Source: Fallopia convolvulus
Lineage: Eukaryota > Streptophyta > Magnoliopsida > Caryophyllales > Polygonaceae
Assembly (NCBI GenBank): GCA_964016875.1
Contig: OZ024722.1
Location: 15,568,576 to 15,632,575, forward strand
Length of the DNA: 64,000 nt
Reading direction: 5' to 3'
A model generated the notes under the pieces. That model was not told the origin of the DNA. It did not search any database and was given only the letters and a program-made list of their open reading frames with translations. The first letter of the stretch is position 1. Every line of letters begins with the position of its first letter. This document shows, piece after piece, positions 54,727 through 64,000 of this stretch. The position numbers and the translations under genes were made by a program.

Positions 54727-57077
54727 ATGCCCATTGGATGTCGAAGGCTCGAATTTGACAACGCCGGTTATTATTCTGAACCGGAACGTTCCCTACACCG
54801 TAGACGCCGAGAGAACCGAGCTATGGCTACACCCGAGGAGTTAACTCGATAGATGGCTGAACTACAGAGGCAGATGGAGGCGTTAAAAATCGAGAAAGAA
54901 GCAGGTGTTGCCGAGGCTGAGCGTCAACGAGTCAACAGTGCTCGTCTACAGGAAGAATTGAACGCCTATTCGAGGAATGCCAAAGAATACATGCATCCAG
55001 AACTGAGGGTGCCAGAGTCTCCAATTGTGCTTCCAGAGATAGAGAAACCTTTTGAGATTAAGTCTCAATTTATATCCTTGATCAAACGGGCTCAGTTTGA
55101 AGGGAAACCTTCCGAGTGCCCTATGGAGCATATTAGGAATTTTCTTGATTTATGTGACACCATAGCTGCTGAAGGTGTCTCACTTGAATATGTTCTGTTA
55201 AAAGCTTTTAGGTGGTCTCTTACTGGAAAGGCCCTGAGCTGGTTGGAGAGCTTACCTCCTAAGTCTATCAGGACTTGGAAGAACTTGTATGATCAATTTC
55301 TTACAAAAATTTTCCCTCCTGCCAAGACAACAGAGTTGAGAAAACGCATCACCTCCTATCACCAGCTGCCTAATGAGGCCTTTTCTGAAACATGGGAAAG
55401 ATTTAAAGAGATGCTTAGACAATGCCCTACTCATGGGTAACCTTTATATGTGCTTCAAGAAATCTTTTTCCAGGGGATAAATGCAGAGACGAAGAACCGC
55501 CTCAATACACATACAACATGCGGTTTTATAGAGATAGAGCCCAATGTCGCATGGGAACTGTTGGACAAGCTGGCTAACTATGATGCCATGTATGGCACCC
55601 AGCAATCCGCCCAGCCCCAAAGGCTTCTCTACATGCCTAACAAGGAAGAAGTTGACCCAGATGTCAAAAATCAATTTCTACAGGACGAGGTCAACCGCCT
55701 GAAGAAGAAGGTAAGTTTTCTGAAATCCTCTCAATCTTGTCAAGAGTGTGGCTCTTCTGCCCATAGTACTTCTACTTACACTAACATAGAGCAAGTCAGA
55801 GCCGCTGAAACATATGCTGAAGTGAACTATATGAGAGGCCCATACAGAAACCAGCCTAGTAATTTTGACAGGCCGAACACATATCCCGCGTGGGGCAATC
55901 CAAACCAGAATACCAACTATGCAGCACCCCCACCGAAAAGAAGACCTGTACCATACCGACCTCCAGGCTATCAAGAGCCACCATCATGGGTACAAGGGTT
56001 ACAGGAAGGCATTAACGGAGTGAGTAAAAAGGTTAACGAAGTTCAGGCTAACCTTAACAATCAAAACAAACGATGGGGAGAGTTCGATGTGTGGAAGAAA
56101 AATGTAGATTCTCAGCTAGGGAACCTTGCTGCACAGATTCCAAGACCACAAGGGCAACTCCCGGGCCGTCCCGAGGAGAACCCTAAGGGACAAATAGCAG
56201 CAGTACACCTTAGGAGCGGAAAGACACTACCGGAGCATGTCCAAGGTAAGGACAAAACTGAAGAGGACGCCACGGTTCAGCTCGATAACGACCCAGCGAG
56301 AGCGAATACCGAACCGACACACAATGGTGACGAGGCTCCCAGGGTCATCAACGACCCTAGTTCAGGTAAGTTTTCTAATCCGAGCCCTCCTCTCCATCCC
56401 AGGGTAGTTAACGACCCACCAAGGTCGATAACGACCCGACGCAAGCACCTAACGACCCTATTGTCGAACCGGTAGCACCACCACTCGAACCTGACTTGGT
56501 ACCGAGAATGGTGAAATCTCTTCCCTTTCCTATTAAGAAATCAAACGACTCTACTGAGAGTATGTTCAAGCGTTTCGTAAAGATTCTCCAGGGCATTAAT
56601 ATTTTCATCCCATTCGTTGAGGCCCTAAGCGAAATGCCGGCTTACACGAAATTTTTGAAGGATATTCTTAGCAGGAAAAGATCCATCACGGAGCTGCAAG
56701 ACGAGGTCCGATCTATTGCTCTGCCAGAAAATCTATGAGACCCAGGGAGATTTGCCATAACAATTGGTATAGGCGACCACAAATTCAAAGCTTTATGTGA
56801 TCTGGGATCCAGTGCCAGTCTACTTCCTCTTTCAATTTGGTCAAAGGCTAACATGGGACCACTGGAGCCAATCAACATGCGGTTATACATGGTCGATGGC
56901 TCTTGTATCAAACCAACAGGGGTTGTAGAAGACTTTCCGGTTCAAGTGGGCAAATTCTTTGTTCCTAACGATTTCATAGTCATGGCAATGCCCGAAGATC
57001 CGGTAGTTCCTATTATCTTAGGGAGACCGTTCCTCGCCACAGTTGGAGCCATAATTGATGTTAGAGGGGACTCCTAA
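54727..57077 (+). pseudogene. Athila-alpha gag-protease, full-domain copy
   Basis: The frame opens at 54727 (MPIGCRRLEFDNAGYYSEPE) and includes an arginine-rich patch. In-frame TAG at 54850-54852 and TAA at 55438-55440 both stand where a C-to-T change in a Gln codon would give a stop; the second is CAA in the minus-strand copy. Gag has 'GKALSWLESLPPKSIRT' and 'WERFKEMLRQCPTHG'. The zinc knuckle C-QE-C-GSSA-H-STST-Y has lost its last Cys. A Pro/Asn-rich linker repeats V-N-D-P. After a frameshift near 56420 comes the protease: 'FKALCDLGSSASLLPLS' (usual A reads S) and 'VPIILGRPFLATV'. A TGA at 56736-56738 and a frameshift near 57065 break it. Confidence 0.88.
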
Positions 57078-57154
57078 CTTTCGAAATTGGGGATGAGGTG
57101 ACGGAATTCTGATTCAAACAGTCAATAAAGGAGACCGATAGAGCCGAAGTCAAG

Positions 57155-60100
57155 ATGCTCTACACCCACAATGAAATTATTGAATGTGGGGATCCTGTTG
57201 GAAGATTTGTATACAGTGATGAATTCTCTGGTCAAAGATGGGCTGAGATAGCCCCTGCAGTTTCGGTAACAAGCTCCCCAACCTCAGTACCGATTCTCCT
57301 GGAAGAAGAAGCAAGCTCGTTAACGACTCCATCAGCATCGTTAACGATCCTGGCCGAAGATCATGAAATTTCAGCATTTGAATACCTTGAAGAGGTGTTG
57401 AAGACGGAACCAGAAGAACCAATTCTAATCCCAGCTGAACCTTCTCCAACACTTAAACCTTTTCCGGACTCTCTTAGGTATGAATTTCTTGGTCCTAATT
57501 CTACTTTTCCTGTCATCATCAATGCTAAATTAAAAGACGAAAAAATAGAGAAACTGCTGAATGTGCTTAGGATGCATAGAAAAGCCATAGGCTACTCCCT
57601 AGATGATATAATTGGCATATCCCCTTCTCTTTACATGCATAGGATATACATGGAGGATAATCATAAACCCACTATAGAGCATCAACGTAGGTTAAATCCT
57701 AACATGAAGGATGTAGTCAAAAAGGAAATCATTAAATTACTTGATGCTGGGATCATATTTCCTATATCGGACAGCCAATGGGTGAGTCCGGTCCATGTAG
57801 TCCCAAAAAAGGGAGGAATGACTGTTGTAGAAAACGAAAAAGGAGAGCATATTCCAACTAGGACCACTACCAGTTGGAGGATGTGCATTGATTATAGGAA
57901 GCTTAATAGTACTACTAGGAAAGATCATTTTCCGCTTCCTTTTATTAATTAGGTGTTAGAACGCTTAGCCCAACATGATTACTTCTGTTATTTAGATGGC
58001 TATAGCGATTTTTGGCAGATTCCCATTCATCCTGATGATTAGGAGAAGACTACCTTTACATGTCCATATGGGACTTTTGCTTATAAAAGAATGCCATTTG
58101 GGCTTTGCAATGCCCTCGCCACCTTTCAAAGGTGCATGATGGCCATTTTTTGATATGATAGAGGAGATTGTAGAGGTCTTCATGGATGATTTTTTTGTTT
58201 ATGGTTCTTCATTTGATGCTTGTCTTTCTAACCTTGCACGTGTGCTTAAAAGATGTGAAGAAACCAATCTTGTGTTAAATTGGAAAAAATGCCATTTTAT
58301 GGTTCAAGAGGGGATAGTGCTAGGACACCTTGTCTCTAAGAGAGGGATAGAAGTAGACAAAGTAAGAATTGAGCTTATTGAAAAACTACCTCCTCCCTCT
58401 TCTGTAAAAGACATTAGGAGTTTCCTAGGGCATGCTGGTTTTTATAGACGCTTTATTCAGGATTTTTCTAAGATAGCTAAACCTTTGACTAACCTACTAA
58501 TGAAAGATGTAGTGTTTGAGCTGTCTCCAGAATGTCTTGAAGCATTTTACAGGTTAAGAGCAGTCCTCGTGTCCGCCCCTATTATGCAGTCCCCGGATTG
58601 GACACTACCTTTTGTGATTATGTGCGACGCTAGTGATTGTGCAGTTGGCGCAGTCTTAGGACAACGGAAGGATAAGAAACTCCACGCCATCTACTACGCC
58701 AGTAAGACGTTGGATGAGGCGCAGAGTAAGTATACCACAACGGAGAAGGAGTTTCTTGCTGTGATATTTTCTTTTGAAAAATTCCAGTCTTACCATGAGG
58801 TTGTTAGATACCTAATGGCCAAAAAGGATGCCAAGCCTAGATTGCTTCGTTGGATGCTCTTACTGCAGGAATTTGATCATGAAATCAGAGACAAGAAGGG
58901 AGCAGAAAACTTGGTGGCAGATCACTTATCAAGGTTACCAGTTGAGCATATCACCGAGTCCAACAATGAAGTGCCAATAAATGATTGCAGACCAGATGAA
59001 CACCTCATGCTAAACGAGGTCGAACTCAACAAGACCCTCGTCACCGACCCCTTTAGGGTCGTTAATGAGGCACCGAGGCTGGAATGCATAGATCACGAAG
59101 GCAAAGACCCGAGGTGCATCGACACAACAGTTGGGCAGTTCATTACCATGCCACGGAGGGTCGTCACCGAGGATAATACTACAGCTCCAGGGTCGTTAAC
59201 GACCCACACAGGTCCAGTGATGACCCGATCAGGTAAGATTTCTGAACCAAAACTCATTCAATTCAATTCAATCCCTTTTACTTCTACTTCTTCTACATCA
59301 ATTCATGTGGTTAGAGGGTCAAAAGCCCCTTGGTTCGCGGATTTTGCTAACTATCTCGTAAGAGGCGTAATCCCCGAGGGACTAAACCCACAAAAGAAAA
59401 AGAAGTTCTTCCACGATGTAAAACAGTACTATTGGGACGATCCTTACTTGTTTAAACAAGGAAGTGATCACCTCTTTAGACGATGTATCCCAGAAGAAGA
59501 GGTAGAGAACGTGATCCGTCAATTTCACAAGCTTCCTACCGGTGGCCATGCAAAAGGATTCAAAACCACGGCGAAGATTCTTTCAAGTGGTCTCTACTGG
59601 ACAACCATGTTTAAGGATGTACAGGCTTATGTGACAGCGTGCGATGAATGCCAACGCTCAGGTAACATCACCTGGAGACATGAGAATCCGCTGATCGGGA
59701 TACTAGAGGTTGAGTTATTCGACTTATGGGGCATAGACTTCATGGGACCCTTTCCCGCATCAGGCCCCTACAAGTATATCCTAGTGGCGGTCGATTATGT
59801 CCCTAAGTGGGTGGAGGCCATCGCTACAAGGACTAACGACGCTAAAATCGTGACCAAGTTTATTAAGACTAACATTTTTCCCAGGTTTGGCGTTCCACGA
59901 GTCCTCATTAGTGATGGTGGATCTCATTTCATTGAGCGGAGCTTTGAAGCACTTTTGGCTAAGTATGGGGTATCACACCGGGTGGCAACACCATATCATC
60001 CCCAAACTAGTGGCCAAGTTGAAGTTTCAAACCGGCAGATAAAGAGCATTTTGGAAAAGACAGTGTCCCGGTCAAGGAAAGATTGGTCCTCTAAATTGGA

Positions 60101-60620
60101 TGACGCTCTATGGACATACAGAACAACATACAAAACGCCTCTACGCACCACTCCCTATAATCTAGTGTATGGAAAGGCATGCCATTTACCGGTTGAGATA
60201 GAGCATAAAGCATTATGGGCTCTTAAGAAGCTCAACATGAACCTCGACGCAGCTGGAGCAAAACGATTCATGGACTTGCAACCACTAGAAGAGTTGAGGC
60301 TTAAGGCGTATGAAAATGCTGAAATTTACAAAGAGCGCACCAAGCGGTGCCATGATCAGAAATTAGTGCCCAAAACTTATGAGGTTGGCGATAAGGTACT
60401 TCTTTTCAACTCTAGACTCCGTTTGTTCCCAGGGAAGCTACGGGCAAGATGGAGCGGGCCATTCTTGGTTCATCATATCTATCCCCACGGCGCGGTAGAG
60501 TTGATCGATAACCAAGGTGCAATCTTCAAAGTTAACGGCCACCGATTGAAAACGTTTCATGAGCAACCCGACCCGGATGAAGAGATTAGAGTCACTATGG
60601 ATCTTACAACGTCGGATTAG
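57155..60620 (+). pseudogene. Athila-alpha pol: RT, RNase H, integrase
   Basis: RT: 'WVSPVHVVPKKGGMTVV', 'TTTSWRMCIDYRKLNS', a stop at 57950-57952, 'DGYSDFWQIPIHPDD', 'MPFGLCNALATFQRCM', a frameshift near 58150, and the active site VFMDDFFVYG (near 58178-58207). From 58155 to 60620 the frame is open for 821 codons. RNase H has 'VIMCDASDCAVGAVLGQ' and 'TTTEKEFLAVIF', but the stretch that should hold the last catalytic Asp (the T-D-H segment) is missing between FQSY and RYLMAKKD. Integrase: zinc site H-H-C-C ending 'CDECQRSG', core 'GIDFMGPFP' (D), 'VLISDGGSHF' (D) and 'TSGQVEVSNRQ' (E), all intact. V-N-D/E repeats at 59040-59230 lie between RNase H and integrase. Confidence 0.93.
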
Positions 60621-60631
60621 CCAAGGTAAGT

Positions 60632-60677
60632 ACGTCGGGCTAAGGACGTTAAAAATAGCGCTTACGGGAGGCAACCC
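60632..60677 (+). promoter_or_regulatory. two-hairpin block, Athila-alpha
   Basis: ACGTC-GGGCTAAG-GACGT (60632-60649) then CGGG-AGGCAA-CCCA (60665-60678, three G-C pairs), 12 nt after the pol stop. Confidence 0.7.
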
Positions 60678-61842
60678 ACTTTTAGTATAGTTTAGTTTTT
60701 CGTAATTTTTCTCTTTTCTTCTTTTTTCTAGCCTTCTTTTGAGTTTTAGTAAGTAGTGTAGAAATAGAAAGATAGAATAGATTTTTTTTAGCTAACAAGA
60801 TGCAGGAAGAAGGGCTCGAAAATCACTCAAAGAGGCTACAGCAGATCGTTAACAACCCACCCAGGGTCGTTACCGACCCGATTCGGCGACCTGACTCGGT
60901 AAAACGGGTAGGTAAATTTTTCTAACCCTAATCTATCTTCTATCTACCCATGGGCCGCCACTTCCACCTCTTCATCTACCCCAAACCCTCTCCTATAAAA
61001 ACCCTTCTAGATCTCCCACAAACACCACTCTCAAATCTTTAATCTTCAAGCTTAAATCCCCCAAGAGCCCTACCGAAAATCCCTCACCACCATTCGTAAT
61101 TCTCACCACCACCGAAAACTCGGAGACCCACCCAGTTAACGATGTCCACCGCCGGCTTGAGTCGATACCGATGAGATTCCGATCCCGTTAACCACCCAAC
61201 TTTTTCGATCTTTTGCTCTTCAATTTCTCAATCTACCGGTATAATTTCTGAAACCCTAACTCTCTATTGCATTATTCATAAGTTTATAGGGTCAAATATT
61301 TCATACCTAGTTCATAGAGGATCGAATGGCATGTTCTTGTTGCTCAATGAGTTTATTGCTTAATTTATTGGTGGTTGATTTTGATTTCTATGGGTTTGTT
61401 CTTGCTTGGATTCTCCATTGCAAATTGATTTAGGATAGCATGAACTACCTTATTCTAGAATTGTTTGATCTTCACCATAAATTTTTCTTTGGCAACTATT
61501 GCATGTTTTGGATGGGTAATCGAGCAAGTATGGGGTGCATATACCCGATTATGTGTCTTACATAGGATTATGAGGGATGCATGCTTGATTCTTGGCTAAA
61601 TTTTAGAATTTTTAATACTCGGAAACTACAAACTGGTTTACGGCGGCTCGTTAACGATCCACCCAGGCTTGTTAACGACCATGCGCATCATCGAGGTTGA
61701 AAAACCAGTTCTGACCCGTTATAGACCCAATTGGGCTGTTAGTGAGGAATTCCGAGAGCTATTTCGAGACCAAGTATGGGGTCTCTTGTCTATTTGATTT
61801 GGTTGGATCTTATCTTGGAAAAGTTGTATCTTTGTAGGTCCA
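60678..61842 (+). promoter_or_regulatory. internal promoter-like region, leader and 5'-UTR intron before ORF3
   Basis: TATAAAA at 60994-61000 in 'ctctcctataaaaaccc', followed by a C/A/T-rich leader with 'ccactctcaaatc' as in the minus-strand copy. A donor-like 'ccg|gtataatttct' is at 61239 and an acceptor-like 'gtatctttgtag' ends at 61837; the ORF3 ATG is at 61843. The implied intron is 599 nt and AT-rich, and begins as many plant introns do. Family palindromes occur at 60847-60879 and 61646-61678. Not proven: no transcript data. Confidence 0.5.
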
Positions 61843-63415
61843 ATGGCAAGTTCAAGCCGAGCTGCAACCCGAGCTCAGAAATAGAAGAGGAATCAGAGGT
61901 CCCTATCCCCACCTCGCATGGACAACGTGATCCTGCGCACTCAAGGACAAGCGGACCGTTACAATGCCATACTAGACAAGGATCACAACACTAGGTGGTT
62001 CTCGAGGTCGAGTGCCAAGCAAATGCGGATCTACGATGATGTCAAGGAGGCCTTTTCTATTCTCGGTGTGCCTCACTTGTTGAAGAAGGAGAATGTGCCA
62101 CACTACCCGGCTCTCACATCCGAGTTTCTAGCCACTCTAGAGACACGATTCCCGTCGAAGACCTCGGAGGGACGAATTCGGTTTAGGCTCGGTAATGTGA
62201 ACCGTGAGTATACCATGGCGGAGTTTAATGCCATACTTGACTTCCCAAATCCCTCTCGAGAATACAGTCTTAAAGATTACAAGGTGACGAGGACTTGGAG
62301 CTACATCACCGGGGAGGTAGAGCCTTCCGCTGCGGCTCTATCCGGGGCAAGCATCATCAACCCGATTTTTAGGATCATTCTCCGAGTCCTAGCCGCTACA
62401 TTTTGGCCTAAGAGAGAGCTGAACAGGCCGACAAGGATGGAAGTTGCATGCCTTCGCACCATCCTTTTTGAGGATCCCGCCCCATTGAACTTGGGGTACG
62501 AATGGCTATACTACGTCGAGAAGTCAATCAAGTCAAAAGAGGTTTGGTGCGGGAATTTGGTTAGTCTCTTGGCGACCAATCTTGGAGTTGACTTGTCTCG
62601 CTACACACCGGCCTACGCCCAGCTGCTCAACAGGAGTTATTGGTTTAGCTCCGGTATTTTCACTCAAAGTCGGGATGGGTACACTACAAAGGATTTTGGT
62701 CGAGATGTTGTTCCAACCCTTATCAAGCTGGAGCTACTCTATGTACCGAATTGGTGCGAGGCGTGGACTGAGCATGCATTCCCATTAGAGCCCAAGTCGG
62801 AAGATGAGTTAACGCTTAGGCCATGTGAGTCCCGTTTCGAAAGAGAGGAAGACGCCATGGATGAAGATGATGGTGATAACGAGGCTGCGACAGAGGCTTC
62901 TACCAAGGCTGGCACTAAAGAGCTTAATTTTGAAGATGGCGACCTCGGCACAGAGATTCTGGGCAACAACAGCTTTGTTAACGAGCCTACCAGGGTCGTT
63001 GATGACCATTTTGATATTTCTACCGAGGATCACAGCTTCGGTAACGACCCGCCGAGAGCGTCTAACGATCCCCCGCCCATGTCACCTCAGCCGCCTATCG
63101 ACCCTCATTCATATGGTATCATGCCTTACAACCCAGTGCTTTATGAAGACCATTTCCAGCCCCAACCACCTCCTCATCCCGAGTACACAAGATCAAGTAT
63201 CCTACCACCATGGGCCGAAGATCTTTCCGCCCAGATGTAGCAGCTTCACCTTCAGCAAACACATATTCGTCGGAGGATGGATAGATGGGAGAGTGTCTAT
63301 TCTGCTCGCATAGCGATGGAGGATAAGAGGCATCAGCAGAGAGAGGCGGATGATGCAGAGCGCTGGAAGACAATGTATGACTTTATGGGGAACTTCCCAT
63401 TATTTTCCACCACCT
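61843..63415 (+). pseudogene. Athila-alpha ORF3 (ATHILA ORF-1-type)
   Basis: From 61843: MASSSRAATRAQK, then TAG, then KR. The minus-strand copy has its stop two codons earlier, so the ancestral N-terminus was open and basic. From 61918 a 440-codon open frame: 'AFSILGVPHLLKKENVPHYPA' (split), 'LTSEFLATLETRFPSKTSEG', 'FRLGNVNREYTMAEFNAIL', 'TRTWSYITGEVEPSAAALSG', 'YEWLYYVEKSIKSKEVWCGN', an acidic tract, then V-N-E-P/V-V-D-D/N-D-P-P repeats that encode the family palindrome, and a Pro-rich part. TAG at 63238-63240 replaces Gln; beyond it a coiled-coil-like 'RRMDRWESVYSARIAMEDK' follows. A 2-nt loss near 63395 shifts the end. Role unknown: positional env candidate, but no membrane segment. Confidence 0.78.
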
Positions 63416-63540
63416 GGCCGTTGATTCAGTTTGAAGAGTTGTTTTGTTTTCTGCTTCAAGACTTTGTAAGTTTTCTGTTTGTTTTCTTGTTTTTCTTTCT
63501 TTTGTTTTCTTTTCCATTCTTTTTCTTCTTCTTATTTTTA

Positions 63541-63578
63541 TTACAGTGGGGACACTGTAATTTTAAGTATGGGGTGGG
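63541..63578 (+). promoter_or_regulatory. GNRA-type hairpin plus internal polypurine tract
   Basis: TTACAGTG-GGGA-CACTGTAA (perfect 8-bp stem), then TTTTAAGTATGGGGTGGG. Identical in design to 10837-10873; the polypurine core equals the 3' tract of this family seen at 9306-9318. Confidence 0.72.
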
Positions 63579-64000
63579 AAAAGGTAGAAAACTTGTTCTC
63601 TTGTGTCTTGTCTTCTTTTATGTGTTTTATTTGTTTTAAGAAAAATTTTGTTCCACGAAAAAGAAAGAAAAAAAATGAAAATTTTGAAAATTCCGAAAAG
63701 AAAAAAAGAGTTTTAGAATTGATAGATATCCTTTCTTATGGTTATATGATAGTAGTTGCTAGCATAATCATGTAATTCCTTGCAAGCATATCTTTGATAG
63801 TCTAGCCGGATTCTTATTTTGAAGTTTTGTTTTTAAGAAGGAATAGCATTTTGATGAAATTGAGCATGTATACTTTTTAGCATAAGTGATGCAATCAAAC
63901 AAAAAATTACCTTGTGAGTTATTTTTGGCCTTATAGGGAGAACAACAAAAATCCCTCTTCTTTTCTTGTGTGATTTACTCTCTATATGCATATTATCTCT
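63579..64000 (+). other. start of the Athila-alpha 3' region
   Basis: A/T-rich block of 'gaaaattttgaaaattccg' units (63675-63700) and the island 'taccttgtgagttatttttg' (63909-63928), both shared with the other Athila elements. The window ends inside it. Confidence 0.65.

Larger units (their letters stand above)
53123..64000 (+). mobile_element. Athila-alpha, pol-containing copy (3' end outside window)
   Basis: 5' LTR 53123-54612, primer site, gag-protease, RT-RNase H-integrase, two-hairpin block, promoter-like region with intron, ORF3, GNRA hairpin, and the first 420 bp of the 3' region. Its 3' polypurine tract and LTR lie beyond 64000. Same family as 7987-27053, which lacks RT to integrase. 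Confidence 0.93.

Noticed and set aside
63277..63639. Very hydrophobic Phe/Leu-rich tail at the end of ORF3 that looks like an env transmembrane segment
   Set aside because: It appears only because a 2-nt loss near 63395 shifts the frame into a T-rich tract; the other alpha copy keeps the original frame, ending in PPPGR with no membrane segment.

Overview
The window is a nest of transposable elements from a flowering plant, probably a eudicot and probably pericentromeric or other heterochromatic DNA. I see no intact host gene. The evidence is Ty1/copia, Ty3/gypsy (Athila, Tat and chromovirus lineages), L1-type LINE and TRIM sequences inserted into each other. Their reading frames are broken by stops and frameshifts, several of which look like C-to-T changes. 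Family names alpha, beta and gamma below are mine.

Layout. 1-817 is the end of an Athila-alpha LTR lying against a decayed copia integrase (818-1432). A gypsy solo LTR (1433-2572, target duplication AGTAG) separates that from the copia RT/RNase H (2573-4470) and its 3' LTR. 4871-6289 is mostly featureless but holds one exon-like stretch on the minus strand. A 5'-truncated LINE (6290-7986) continues at 27054-27881. It was split by a minus-strand Athila-alpha element (7987-27053), itself split by a minus-strand Athila-beta element (12822-21799, perfect target duplication GTAAG). 27882-31913 holds a TRIM (28912-29532) and what may be the right half of a MULE-like DNA transposon: a plus-strand terminal exon and a convergent GRF zinc-finger gene. 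A truncated chromovirus LTR (31914-34745) abuts a Tat-lineage pol (34747-37727). The antisense spliced gene of that Tat element is scattered over 38200-38255, 42685-43576 and 52884-53100. It was split by a small Athila-gamma element (38256-42684) and by a minus-strand chromovirus (43582-52878, target duplication ATAAG). From 53123 to past the window end runs a plus-strand Athila-alpha with gag, protease, RT, RNase H, integrase and a third ORF.

Most interesting. The Athila copies (alpha twice, beta, gamma) let one compare diverged families inside a single window. All four carry (i) a two-hairpin block between the pol position and ORF3, and (ii) a hairpin with an invariant GGGA (GNRA) loop and a covarying stem just after ORF3. 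That hairpin is followed by a second polypurine tract matching the family's own 3' tract. The three copies that carry ORF3 have a plausible internal TATA box, and the two alpha copies also have a 5'-UTR intron of 598-599 nt in front of ORF3. Each family is also peppered with its own short palindrome, GGGTCGTTAACGACCC in alpha and GCGCGGCCGCGC in beta, in LTRs, untranslated regions and reading frames alike. Two Athila copies keep gag-protease and ORF3 but have lost RT to integrase. The chromovirus has two U5 termini because its 5' LTR is a palindrome joined at an 8-bp microhomology, yet it is flanked by a perfect target duplication.
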